Position numbers and translations under genes: made by a program. A stretch of 64,000 bases of DNA from positions 13,551,475 to 13,615,474 of the forward strand of contig OZ022261.1 of NCBI GenBank assembly GCA_963978905.1. The letters are read 5' to 3'. Positions 34,616-45,150 of the stretch are shown piece by piece. How positions within the stretch are numbered: the stretch's first letter is position 1; each line of letters begins with the position of its first letter. The notes under the pieces were generated by a model. The model saw only the letters and a list, made by a program, of their open reading frames with translations, did no database searches and had not been told where the DNA came from. This stretch comes from Trichostrongylus colubriformis (taxonomy: Eukaryota > Nematoda > Chromadorea > Rhabditida > Trichostrongylidae).

Positions 34616-35461
34616 TTGGCAGATCGTAATTCCGCTCAAACACAATAACGAAGCAATAACCATAGGACTGAGCGCACTTTTGTCTACAGCCAATGTGCAG
34701 ATCATATTTTTTTTATTTAAACTTCCTTTCCTCGAAATTTGCAAACTGTTGAAAGGCGATTTCGACATTCCGCTGTTCTTGTAAGCATATCTCTCTTGAT
34801 GTGCTTCGGCGTGCCAAAAAGTAGTGATCCGTATTCACACATACCAGACTTACAAGGAAGAAAGCAGAACTTCCGCACCTCCTTTTGTGCAGTTTCCTAG
34901 ATAGCTATTCCTAGATGTGGTGTTTTCGGGTTTACCGCGGTAAGCGCTGGGACTTCTCCTGTTCAACGAAGAGGATTCTTTCGATTCCCGGTGAACTTTG
35001 ATCGATTTCTCATTAAAAGGTTCTGCTGTGTAGAGGAATCGCTCGCACAATTTTGGTAGTCTGCGCTTACGATAGGCCATCAATAAGTGAGGCATTATCT
35101 TGAACCATCATTTCCCTTGACGGAAACTTGTAGGGCTACCCTCCTGCTATCCATGACTGGCTATATACCTCTCAAAATTAGTCGCTATATTCATAGTTAA
35201 CCGCGACGTAATTCCTAGAAGTTCTGGGGCATCTTATGCCTCCATCCAACCGTACTTTTCTGTAGCTTGTAAAAACAGTTGGAAAAGCGCGCTTATAGAG
35301 TTCCTTCTTAGACTTTATATGTGTATGAAAGAGTAGGTTATTTTCTCTTTCATACATATATAAAGCCAAACAAGTTGAAAATCGCGAAATTTAATGCCGA
35401 AAATCAAGCGAAATAGTGGATATGAAAAGAGGCGGAAACTTTTTGTCCGACCTGATATTAT
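34616..35461. other. Intergenic, no confident gene
   Basis: Left flank of element B. A minus-strand frame at 34,850-35,095 is Lys/Arg/Ser-rich and could be an exon, but no supporting splice sites were found. A TTTATATGTGTATGAAAGAG inverted pair lies near 35,311-35,365. Confidence 0.35.
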
Positions 35462-35875
35462 TATAAGTTATATATATCCTGATATCTTTCAAAGATATAT
35501 TTTCAATATATACCAATATACTCGTCTGCCACGCTAGTATACGATCAAGACTAACAATTCATTGGCGCTGATATGATACCAGGTTATTACTGAAAAGGCT
35601 AATAAGACAAGCTTCTCAAATTAACATGATTTAAGGAGAAATGCAAATACAGTAATGACAAGCCAATGAACTACTCGAAATGAGTCACGGTTCGGTATAT
35701 AAATGTAAAGCGGTCCAGCTGCTCCTTTTGCCGACCAGCTGCGCAGTGCCATGACTTTCCTAGGAGAGCGCAAAAAGTCGAACTGAAATCGAACTTGATG
35801 AATTTTACACGCTATCAAATCGAAATATTGATTGAAAAATAAAACGAAATCGAGTTAAAATCGCATTTACCCGCA
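35462..35875 (-). repeat. Element B 3' LTR
   Basis: About 414 bp that align nearly end to end with 54,323-54,744, sharing CCAGGTTATTAC, CTTTTGCCGACCAGCTGCGCAG and GACTTTCCTAGGAGAGCGC (parts of one conserved core, 35,578-35,770). A TATA-like TATATAAA (about 35,695 on the plus strand) lies beside this core. Boundaries are accurate to a few bases. Confidence 0.6.
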
Positions 35876-37095
35876 ATACTTCCGCCGGAGCAATTCTTCT
35901 GAATTTTATTTTCGTGGCGTAAGCGCAGTTCTCTTTCAAGTTGACGCAGTTCTCTCTCAAGTTCCCGGATTCTCTCGGCGTTTTCAGTTCTAGCGTTGCT
36001 TCCTTGGGCGATTCTTCCCAGAAGTTCACCGCTTTCCTCCGGCAATGCGCATAGTGCCGAGTGATGACTAAACAGCCCACAGTGGTAACTCTCGTATTGA
36101 ATTTGGGGCATCCCGGCCTCTCGTGCAGAACTTCAGGCATTTTTCGCATCTCCCCTGTTGTCGCCTATTCCTCTTAGAGGGCAGTGGTATGCCGTCATCC
36201 GATCTCTGGTGGACCATTTCATTTATGTTTTCTTCCATTGATATAATCTCGTCGAGATCGGCTAAGATATTCTGCATCACCCAAGCACTTTCACCTAAAG
36301 ATGGATTCATTCTTCGCTGAAGAAATTTCCTCTGAAGACCAGTAGAAAATTTCGAAAGTACTTTTCGTACTAAAAATGATCCATTGAGAGGTACATTTTT
36401 CCCTAAGCCGCGCTACTATGGGAAAAAGGATTTCTAGCAGCCTACGCTGCGCTGAAATATTTGGTTTCTCGGCTCACACATATTCTAGACATGACTGTAG
36501 ATATGCAATATGTTTGGTATCATCCCCATACTTCCTGCATAAAAGGTCCACAGCATGATCATAGTTTCACTCCGCTACGGGATACCGGCGCACAGCTTTC
36601 CTTGCTTCCCCCTGCGCGCGTTCAACAGATAGTTAAATTTTTGCAGCTTAGTCAATGGCTGATTGTGGACGTTTGCTGCGAAGCGTCCAGGAATTTGGAA
36701 ATTCCCATACTTTGCCGTTGAACAATGGGACAGGTATAGGTGGTAACATTTTTTGCGGAGTGGCTACTTCACTCGCACTCGTCGCATGGTCGCGGGCGCT
36801 AGTACGGTAGCACTCTAATTGAATGGCCGCTGCCTACGCGAGTTCGAGGACTGTGTGCGCTTTGGTAACGTAACTATCGACTTGACTCTCCAGCTCCTCT
36901 GTAAGTGAGTCACCCAACGAATCACAACAAGCTTAGAGTTTCAAGAATCAATCTAACATTGAGGTTAAGCTGGAGTGCGGCAGACTGCGCTTTCGTCGAA
37001 ATAACGTTGTCATGAAAGAGGTTTAGATCAGCATTTATAACCATCTCATTTTCCTAGAGAATGCGCTCTAAGTTATTACAGTAGCGCGTTAGAAG
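35876..37095 (-). pseudogene. Element B Gag with terminal zinc-knuckle module
   Basis: Minus-strand translation from about 36,760 downwards shows PPIPVPLFNGKVWEF (capsid entry motif), YDHAVDLLCRKYGDD, then at about 36,370-36,200 FSTGLQRKFLQ and DLDEIISMEENI, the usual order of BEL/Pao Gag. At about 36,190-36,080 GRCEKCLKFC and HHSALC clusters follow, then a heptad-rich coil (RIRELERELRQLERELRLR) that runs to the LTR. No protease, RT or integrase is found before the LTR. Several frameshifts and stops. The zinc/coil part resembles the post-integrase module of element A more than A's own Gag knuckles. Confidence 0.65.
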
Positions 37096-37638
37096 TATAC
37101 TGGAAGGGGCTATTGAAAATTTTCTGATTCTGCTCGTCCTTACTTGGTTCAGTTTTGAGCTTTCCACCAAGTAGCCACGCGGTAGAATACACAACATGCT
37201 ACCAGTAAGTTTCACCTTCAAACCAGCGAAATCAGACAGTAATGAAGTACAAGCCAGAAATACAGAATATTGATCGATTAGGACACAGCACGATACAATA
37301 ATGCAAGTCAAGCAGTAATGGTTAGAAGCCAAGAATACAGAACATTAAATGATACGGTATGTCGACATAGCGAAAGCTTCAGGCGAATGGACCCCTATCG
37401 TCTTTCCCCAGACCTTTTATTCTCTGACGCCCTCAAAGGGTCACCAGCTGCCGCCTTTTCTTCTAAATGAGTGAAGCCGCTCAGATGCGCAGAGAGAAAG
37501 ATTTTTGTGTACCCCAAGAAGTTGACATCGGCCACCCTCAGAAGAACTAATTCAGATGATGACTCAACTACCAGCACTAAAAACAACAATTCTGATCATT
37601 TCAAGCTCAATATCCTACTATATATAATTCGCTTAGTA

Positions 37639-38137
37639 CAGTAGCGGTCAAAAATATATGCGGTTTGGGATTTTGGCCATAACTTGGTTCGATGTTTGCA
37701 TATCTCGCTCAATTTTTTTGTGTTCTGAAGGCAACTGTTGCTCAATGAAATAAAGTATCTCAGCCGAGTATGATGCAGTGAGAAGGTTGAAAAAATTATT
37801 TAACTGAAACCACTGAAAATGGTCAACTCCGTGCCTCAGTGCTGTTAGGAGTTGAAATAGCGTGCAACAAAGTCCCAGCCTCATTCCGTATTATTTTCTG
37901 CCCATCTGCCCGTTTCGATGAGTTATAAGCTTTTTATGGCCAATTGAATTCTTGGAAAGGTTTGGCTATTTTTAGAGTTTTTAGTTAAACAAATTTTCCA
38001 ATCTCAACACTACACCCTACTTTGCTTCACTGAGTACCAGTTGCCTTCAAAAAACAAAAAAAATTGAATAAGAAATGTAAACTTCGACCAAAGTTATGGT
38101 TAGAATCCATAACCGCATATATTTTCGACCACTACTG
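37639..38137. mobile_element. TA-flanked MITE in the 3' LTR
   Basis: CAGTAGCGGTCAAAAATATATGCGG-type end at 37,639 (first 20 bases CAGTAGCGGTCAAAAATATA) is inverted at the right end, finishing CTACTG at 38,137. TA dinucleotides flank both sides (37,637-38 and 38,138-39). Inverted arms continue about 100 bp inward. 499 bp, non-coding, Tc1/mariner type by its CAGT end and TA target. Confidence 0.7.
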
Positions 38138-38139
38138 TA

Positions 38140-38185
38140 TGTCTGTCCGTGTGTGTGTGTGTGTTTGTCCGTCTGTCTGTCACAA
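38140..38185 (+). repeat. TCTG/TG simple repeat
   Basis: TCTGTCCGTGTGTGTGTGTG followed by TCTGTCTGTC at the edge of the MITE; similar TCCGTCCGTC runs occur at 59,455-59,500 and 59,600. Confidence 0.6.
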
Positions 38186-38280
38186 AATTCATATCTCGCG
38201 TCGCAGCAAAGCTGGAACGTTGAATTTTACAAGTGATATATGGGGTGCCAAGGGAACCCCAGCGGTGGTGGACCGAAAGT

Positions 38281-38940
38281 GATAGCAGCTGATACGCGCT
38301 GATAAGGAGCCTCAAAAGGCGGATGTCATCAAAGTCGTTTCGCCGTTCGGGTTCATCCTAGAGCGCTGACACTCATAGGTGTTTTGCGGGATGGGGCAGG
38401 AACGTTGATGATGGGTGTCCAGCTTGATAACGGTAGATAAGATTCGATAAGAAGCGTAAAAAGGCTAGAGTCGTCAAATCCGTTTCGCTTTTCGCATTGA
38501 TCTCGGAGCGTTCATATTTACAGGTGTTTTGCGGTGCGGGACGGGGACATTGATGGTGGGTGATCCAAATTGGAAATGGTTGATAAGATTTGATAACTAG
38601 CGTAAAAAGGCTAGAGTCGTCAAATCGGTTTCACTTTTCGCATTGGTCCCGGAGCGTTCATACTCACAGGCGTTTTGAGCAACGGGACGGGGACATTGAT
38701 GGTGGGTGATCCAAATTGGAAATGGTTTATAAGATTTGATAAGGAGCATGAGAAGGCAATTGTCGTCAAATTCGTTTCGCCTTTCGCGTTGATCCAAGAG
38801 CGCTGACACTCATAGCGGTTCAGCAGAGTGGGACGGGGATTAATAGTGGGTGATCCACATTGATAACGGCTGATAGATTCGATAAGGAGCACAAGAAGGG
38901 GAATGTCACCAGGGCCGGTTCACATTTGCAGGTATTGTAG
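38281..38940 (+). repeat. Minisatellite, ~145-bp unit
   Basis: The motif GTCGTCAAATC.GTTTCGC recurs at about 38,325, 38,470, 38,616, 38,762 and 38,905 (spacing 145, 146, 146, 143). Each unit also has GGACGGGGACATTGATGGTG and GATAAGATT in the same order. Four and a partial unit; the inner units are the most alike. Confidence 0.75.
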
Positions 38941-39499
38941 GGTACGGGGACCTCAGTGGCACTGTTGGGTACAGGGGCCTCAATGATAACGGCTTACGGT
39001 GGCTTATAAGAGCCGTTAGGAATTGGATAGGATGAAATTCTTTACATCGCTTGATACTACTATACCACCGCTTTAGCAAAAGCGTCTGATGCCCAGTGTC
39101 ATTAGGTGAACATATTTTGTTTATGTTCTGATATCACTGACCGATCTATCGACCGCTGAATTGCCTAGCGTTCCAAAAAATGGAGCATTTCTTTTGATAC
39201 TGCGATCTACATTGGTAACCATGATACGCCTATATTTGTGATAGCAAAACAGGCGTTTCATTCGGAATCATTTTCTGATGCGATACTGGCAGCAACACTA
39301 GGTATCGACCGCTAGACTATGCAAAATTCCAAATAGTGAGTATGTTTACGAAAACGATATACATCGATAAGCGGGATATGGATCTACCATTGATGTGTAG
39401 GAATTAGATGGTTAGCAAGTGAACAAATCGTGACCAATCGATGCAGTCGAATACAAAACTATCGATCTTAAACAATCCAAATTCCCAATGATGACCGAA

Positions 39500-39762
39500 A
39501 CCAGTTGGCTCGCGCACACTACTGCGCGCGATTCGTGTCGGTGACGTGTAAAACGGGCTCGATGCAAAGCGACTGAAGTATGATAACACCGAAATGCTAT
39601 TTTATCACGCCATCTTCTCTGCTTTTATCCGAATAAATAGCTCAGTTAGAAGCAGAGGAAAGCAAATTTCCATTCAACTTCACAACTGTGGTCGTGCCGA
39701 TCAAACTCATTTTGCACAACATCGCCATGAATCGCGCGCAGTAGTGTGCGCCCGCCAACTGG
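39500..39762. repeat. Small foldback at the edge of the LTR insert
   Basis: ACCAGTTGGCTCGCGCACAC (39,500) pairs with GTGTGCGCCCGCCAACTGGT (ending 39,762); arms of about 37 bp with GC-rich ACTACTGCGCGCGATTC. It ends exactly where LTR sequence resumes, so it may be the terminus of the inserted element. Confidence 0.5.
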
Positions 39763-40020
39763 TCATCTTATAAGAGATGATTCCTTATTCGGCTCTCGCC
39801 AATGTCCATTGCCATCGATATAGGATATGCATCTGGTCGCCATTGAGATTATTGATAAGCATATGCGGATATATGTTGCGATGATAGTCGTCGGATAAAT
39901 AGATACCGCCACTCGACAGTTGCCGTGAAGACCAGTGGTCTGAAGGCACACTCCAGAATCTAAATCTTAAAGATTGATTTGCATTTATTGGCACGTTAGA
40001 TAGAAAAAAGGTCGTGAGCT

Positions 40021-40465
40021 TTACGACATTTCCCACCAGCGAGCAGTCTGCTTCTTCATTAGATCTTTGTAGAAGCAAATACGCTCTTCGAGTGCCTTTG
40101 CTCTCGCTTCCAACTCGGCCCTTTTATCAGGTAGGGGGCACAGAGAGAAATGGTGGGCCCTATTCGCGATGTTACTCTCGAATGCTGATCCGTAAACCCC
40201 AATGCAGTGTTCACAGATTTTTCTCGCGTGAACCGCCGCAAAATTCAAGACATGCGATGCAACGACCTTGTTTCCTGATAATTTCTTTGCGCTTTCTTAT
40301 GTCCACCACCAGTGTACAATTATCGTGATAGTGGTCGTCCTCTGCGCTATAAAAGTAGCACGGATTTGAGGCTTCGGTTAGTTGATCCCTTCCCAAAATG
40401 CGAACTGGATAGTCATCTTTGAGTGTAGCTCTCATGGACTGGTGACACATCACCATTATTTCCAA
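40021..40465 (-). pseudogene. Element A post-integrase zinc/coiled-coil ORF
   Basis: Between the integrase end and the 3' LTR the minus strand encodes CYFYSAEDDHYHDNC, then RKQGRCIACLEFC, then (frame change near 40,240) CEHC and HHFSLCPLP, then a helical KRAELEARAKALEER. The stop lies six bases inside the LTR. This repeats the triple Cys/His plan of a Gag nucleocapsid, although element A has a separate canonical Gag zinc region at 48.4-48.7 kb. One knuckle position is Y where C is expected. Similar modules occur at 7.7, 33.4 and 36.1 kb. Its role is unknown; RNA binding is an inference. Confidence 0.55.
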
Positions 40466-41460
40466 TTCGTCTCGCGCGGGTAGTCGACCGGTGCTTCCGC
40501 TTCTACCGCGGGTTTGCTTTCAGGAGCCGTGGGCTCTGTGTTCTGCAATGAATGTGATATGTTATCGCAGACTTGCAGTTTATGTTTTTCTCTCAGAGCG
40601 GTGAGATATTGCGTTCTCCAGATATGCCAAAATTTTTCGGTATGTTCACAAGGACTCTTCAAAGCCTTGATGGCCTGAATCTTAGTGCGAAGTGATGGAA
40701 TATCACCAGCAGGTAGATAAGATGGATCTTCTGCGTTTTGCTCCGAGCTATCGAAAGGAAACGACACCCTAACCTTGCTCTGCAGAAAATCTATGAGCCG
40801 AAGAATACTGGTCTGATCAAATGATGAGTCCGAGTAGAGAAGAGGTCTGGTATTTAGCAGTGCTTCGATCTACGATTACGGTCAACAGCTCCTCGAATGA
40901 AAGTACCGATTTCCCTACCGCTTTTACCAGAGAAGATTTTACCGACTTAGTTAACCTCTCGTAGAATCCTCTCTGCCAGGGAGCGTACGGTGTTATATGT
41001 CGCCAGATGTTCTCTCTATTAATTACTTCACGTGCTATTGCCGGATCATTACGCGCTGCTTCCACACTTTCTCTAATAATTTCTTCGCCTAGGAGGAATG
41101 TTGGAGCATTATCGCTCGTTATTTTCGCAGGAACTCCTCTTCGGGCGAAGAATCTTCCGAGCATGTGCAAGAAAGCCACGGTGGGCAAGTCAGATACGAG
41201 GTCTAAATGGATCAACCGAGTCACCATACAAGTCACTATCGCCCCGTAGCATTTGCACTGCGTCGTGGGCGAGGATTTTACGTAGTGGCCCAAAGTAATC
41301 TAGCCCTACATGCTTGAACGGATGAGAAGTCCCTGCTCTTTCCGGAGGCAAATCCGCCTGCTGGGGATATTTGTAGGGGAGATTGTTAAGTTTTTGGCAG
41401 ATTATGCATTTCCTAACATACTTTATCACTTGTGCCCGCAACTGGGGTATCCAGAATTTT
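40456..41460 (-). pseudogene. Element A integrase core and C-terminal part
   Basis: Minus strand: YVRKCIICQK (zinc-binding CXXC), HVGLDYFGPL (first catalytic D), frameshift near 41,200, then ITSDNAPTF (second D), and PWQRGFYERL (catalytic E). Then a frame change and EHTEKFWHIWRTQYLTALRE (about 40,640), the conserved FWxxWxxxYL segment. This is a BEL/Pao D,D,E integrase. The zinc domain is split: its HxxxH half lies beyond the mariner at 42.75 kb. Confidence 0.8.
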
Positions 41461-41467
41461 TGATGTA

Positions 41468-42716
41468 TTAGGTTGTGTACAAAGTCTTCCGCTACGAACT
41501 TTTTTAAAATTTTTCAAAAACGAACTAACCAGAAGATCAGAGGTAGGCACCGTCCCCATCCATTACTCGACGCCAACGCTCGGGCAGCTTGTCGATTCCC
41601 TCCTCCCAAAAGGACGGGGGCTGGAACTTGAAAAATTCGTCGAGTGCTTTTTCAACTTCATCCTTCGTTTCGAATTTTTTTCCGTTGAGGAAACGCTGTA
41701 GATGGCTGAATAGCCAATAATCGGAAGGAGCCAGGTCAGGGCTGTAAGGGGCCTGGGGGATCACCACCCAGTCGTACTTCTCCAGCTCGGCCTGGGTCGC
41801 CTTTGCAGTGTGGGGTCTGGCGTTGTCATGGTGGGAGTAGACTTCCGCATTTTTTCCACGTGTACGATCGATGTGAGCCTTCAATTTTTGAAGCTGCTCA
41901 ACATACATGGTGGCGTTAATTGTTTATCCCTTTTCCAGCAGCTCCCAGTGCTCCATGCCTTTCCTGGACCACCAGCAAAACAGGAGAACCTTCTTAGGGT
42001 GAAGATCGGCCTTTGGGACGGGTTCTGGCTGCTCTCCTTCACTGACCCATTGCCGCTTCCTCACACGGTTATCGTAGAGGACCCATTTCTCATCTCCAGT
42101 AATCAGCGAGTTCAGAAAGTGACGCTTCTTTTGGAGAGTGAGGAGAGAAGTGCAGGTGATAACCCTCCTCAAGAGGTCATAATCGGACAATTCATGTGGG
42201 ACCCATCGAACAAGCTTTCATGTATTGCCGAGCTTTTCCAGTCCAATTGCAATAGTTTTAAAAGCGAAGCCAAGCCTGGCCGCTAATTCCCTAGTGGTAA
42301 GGTACGGGTCCTCCTCCACCGTGGAACGCAAAACATCCAAATCTAACTCCCTCGGCCGACCCGACCTTGGAGCATTTTCGAAAGTAAAATCTCCTTTTTT
42401 GAATTTAGCGAACCAAACTTTGCATGTGCCGTAAGAGATGATATCCTCGCCGTAGGTCTTCATTAGCTTAGCAAGCGTCTCCTTTGCATTGAAGCCGAAA
42501 TCGTGACACATAAGTAGGCAATGCCGAAGGTACATTTTGTCGCGGTGATGGTTGTGCGGCATTTGGCCGGCAAACGCAGGGTAGTAGAGCACTAACTAGT
42601 GGGGTGATAGAGTAATATGTATACGTCACGTACACGAGATGACGTAATACCAACACTTTTTTGAACGAAATACAGAACGATCAAATTCGTGGCGGAAGAC
42701 TTTGTACACAACCTAA
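41468..42716 (-). mobile_element. Full-length mariner 1, inside the integrase gene
   Basis: Terminal inverted repeats begin TTAGGTTGTGTACAAAGTCT (41,468) with the inverse ending at 42,716. TA target duplications at 41,466-67 and 42,717-18. 1249 bp, the usual mariner size. Removing it and one T-A restores the integrase zinc-domain reading frame across the junction, so insertion was precise and later than the integrase coding decay at this point. Confidence 0.9.
41537..42592 (-). pseudogene. Mariner 1 transposase (two in-frame stops)
   Basis: All three open stretches (42,592-42,218, 42,190-41,924, 41,908-41,537) are in one frame, broken only by stop codons near 42,218 and 41,921. N-terminal helix-turn-helix region (GTCKVWFAKFKKGDF), then the WVPHEL linker and catalytic triad: ITGDEKW (D1), HHDNARPH (D2), YSPDLAPSDYWLF (D3), with 34 residues between D2 and the D of PSDY, i.e. 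D,D34D. The C-terminus LPERWRRVMDGDGAYL is complete. It acted by cut-and-paste at TA. Both stops can be explained by single transitions. Confidence 0.85.
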
Positions 42717-42718
42717 TA

Positions 42719-43890
42719 TGCTAGCCATCCTGTGATTGACACCCGGGTGCCCCTTCTGATGACAGTCCGCTATAATCAATTTCGCTAGCAAAGTATTTTG
42801 AAGCACGAGAATAGGGAATATGGAGTCGTTCTGCAACTCGCTTTTTTCCATACGTCCTATGCAGATTAGAATTCCATTCTCGTCGGCCTGAACATTCAGA
42901 TTTTTGAGGTTTTTTAGGACTTCTGGAATGATGTGGGTTCTTTGATGATGACGAATAACAACCTTCTCAGCATGAGCAATTTCCTGCCCTTCAAGGGGCG
43001 AGTTGTTGCTATTCGAAGAATTATCTAAGCATGAAGGGCTCACTGTGGGACTCCGTAGGCGTGACCTAGTTTTCTGAATGAATCTTAGGACGTATGCTGT
43101 GATCCTCTTTGCGTGGGTTAGCGTATTTGCTTGTTTGTCCGACAGAAGTTCGCCATCGCAATCAGTAAGGGAGCTATTCATCCGAATTGTTGCCAAACTT
43201 ATGACGTTGTCAAACCATTCGTCATCAGCTTCCACCGGTAGCGTATGAGTTGAAGCTACTAGGGAGCGAGTGTACTGATTGCCGGAGAATTGTGGGTCCC
43301 GTCAACCACCTATGGTTGTGGAATTCTGCGGCATTTATGCCTCTAGTCACGTAGTCAGCAAGGTTGGCCCGTGAAGGAACGTATGCGAATTGTACCTCAT
43401 AATTCAGTTCGCTCAGGTGATGGGTAATCTGCCGAATCTCTCCGATTCGGTTCTCTACCATCCTTCCTTTTTCCTTCTCAAAAGTACCTCTAATCCAATT
43501 GAGATTCCGGGTCGGAAAAGACATATGTTTTCCGACATTGAGGCTTCGATTGAAGCTGAATGACTACTGAATTCGTTAGCCGCAGCGCGAGGGTAAGTTC
43601 GTTCAATTCCATCTATGGCAGTGTCATAGAAGACTTCATAGACGAATGATTTTCCCTCGCCATCAAAAGATGAGAAGCCCACTCTGAACAAAGGTAAGTG
43701 CATGCTGCCATCGCTTGAGTGCTAGCATCAGCAAACGTTGCTCAGAACTGCCTTTCCTTGTGCGCAGAGACAAAACAAGGGATGTCTTCAGCAAATCCTG
43801 TGATATCTGCTAGAATCTGTTCCCACTCTTGCGCTTTTCCTCGTGGGAAATCCTCGTCCCAGAGATAATTGTCTTTCCAGAGGACTGAAG
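42719..43890 (-). pseudogene. Element A RNase H and integrase N-terminal zinc half
   Basis: Minus strand from 43,890: continuation of the post-RT connection, WDEDFPRGKAQEWEQIL (about 43,840), then the RNase H-like region (ACTYLCSEWASHLL, a frame change, VPSRANLADYVTRGINA at about 43,370-43,320). 43,235-42,719 ends in DCHQKGHPGVNHR, the histidine half of the integrase zinc finger, immediately before the mariner. Two or three frameshifts. Confidence 0.7.
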
Positions 43891-43895
43891 AAATA

Positions 43896-45148
43896 TTAGG
43901 TTGTCCCAAAAGTCTTGTAGGATTTTTCCAAAAAAATCAATAACTCTTGTTTACTTCGAGGCAGGCCTAGGCGGTTCAGGAATATAGTAGAACGTTCTCT
44001 AAACTTTCTAGTAAAATATATATTGACCCACCAGATTCCGTGGAGAGAGCTACGTGCCCGTAGTCGATACCCATCCAACACTCGATGTCATCTACTATGA
44101 GTGGTCTTGGGGCGGCAAAGCGACGGAAGCTTGTGACTCCATCAACGCTGCATTGGGCAAGGGATGTGTGAGCTACGAGACCGTGCGTCGCTGGCTCATC
44201 AGTTTCAGCAACGGCGAGATTGACATGGAAGACGAGCCACGCACGGGACGCCCATACGCAATCGACGACGAGACGCTGCTCTCCGCCGTTCGCGCCGATC
44301 CTGAAACCACCATGCGCGAGTTGGCGGAGAGGAATGGGCAAGCACCCATGACCGTAAATCGTCACCCCCACGAGCTCAGTTATCGGAAAGTGCTGTCGTG
44401 ATGGACCTCATGCCCTGACGGATGCTCACGAAAGTGCCCGTGTGAGCCTCTGTCAATCGCTGCTGCTCCGCTCGCATCGCAACGACTTTCTCGTCTATCT
44501 GGCTACGGGCGATGAAAGCTGAGACATGTACGATACCAACGCACCCCGCGCCTTTTGGCTGCTACGTGACGCCAAGCCGCCAACGCAACCCATATCCGAC
44601 TTCCATCCGGAGAAGATTCTACTCTGCTGCTTCTGGACGCGGAAAGAATGCTTTTACAAGAGGAGCTGGCACAAGGCGAGACCGTACCCGCTTCCGCATA
44701 CACCCACCAGCTCCAGCAGATCGCCGTCGCTATTCGAGAAAAGCGCCTAAGAAGGTCCGCGGTCACCCTCCTTCATGACAGCGCCCACCCATACGTCGCG
44801 AATTGTACCCAGGCCAGGCTACAGGGGCCCGGCTGGGATGTGCTGCCCACCCCGCCATACCCTCCAGACATTGTCCCTTCTGACTATCACCTTACCCATC
44901 CTCTTGAATCCTTCCTGGCCAGGAGAAAATTCGCTGATCATGACATGCTTGCAAAGGCGATCGCTGACTTCTTAGACTCTCAGAACCCAGAGTTCTGGGA
45001 GGAAGGAACCAACGATTCACCTGTGAGGGGGCAAAGCGTTGTCGATAACAATGGTGAATGCGTTGTTGCCTGATTATTGTTTGTTGGAAGAAAAAGTAAT
45101 AGAAAGTGATGTTCGAAAAAATCCTACAAGACTTTTGGGACAACCTGA
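43896..45148 (+). mobile_element. Full-length mariner 2, inside the RT region
   Basis: Ends TTAGGTTGTCCCAAAAGTCT (43,896) and the inverse finishing TGA at 45,148; TA on both sides (43,894-95, 45,149-50). 1253 bp and a different family from mariner 1 by terminal repeat and protein. Opposite orientation to the host retroelement. Confidence 0.85.
44054..45073 (+). pseudogene. Mariner 2 transposase (frameshifted)
   Basis: 44,054-44,401 encodes the paired helix-turn-helix region (SYETVRRWLISFSNGEIDMEDEPR; quoted start SYETVRRWLISF) with the DEPRTGRP linker. A stop/frame change near 44,400 follows. LATGDES (first D) is readable near 44,500, and 44,648-45,073 carries LLHDSAHP (second D) and PPDIVPSDYH (third D), 34 residues apart. 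The C-terminal WEEGTNDSPVR region is complete. At least two frameshifts make it inactive. GC-richer than mariner 1. Confidence 0.8.
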
Positions 45149-45150
45149 TA

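Larger units (their letters stand above)
37096..40028 (-). repeat. Element A 3' LTR with insertions
   Basis: LTR sequence is 37,096-37,616 and about 39,763-40,028. Landmarks shared with the 5' LTR: CACCAAGTAGCCACGCGGTA, CTGACGCCCTCAAAGGGTCAC, GATAGTCGTCGGATAAATAG. The insert of about 2.15 kb holds a MITE, a minisatellite and a small foldback. Confidence 0.75.

Noticed and set aside
38281..38940. Centromeric satellite
   Set aside because: Only four to five units, confined to an insertion within one LTR.
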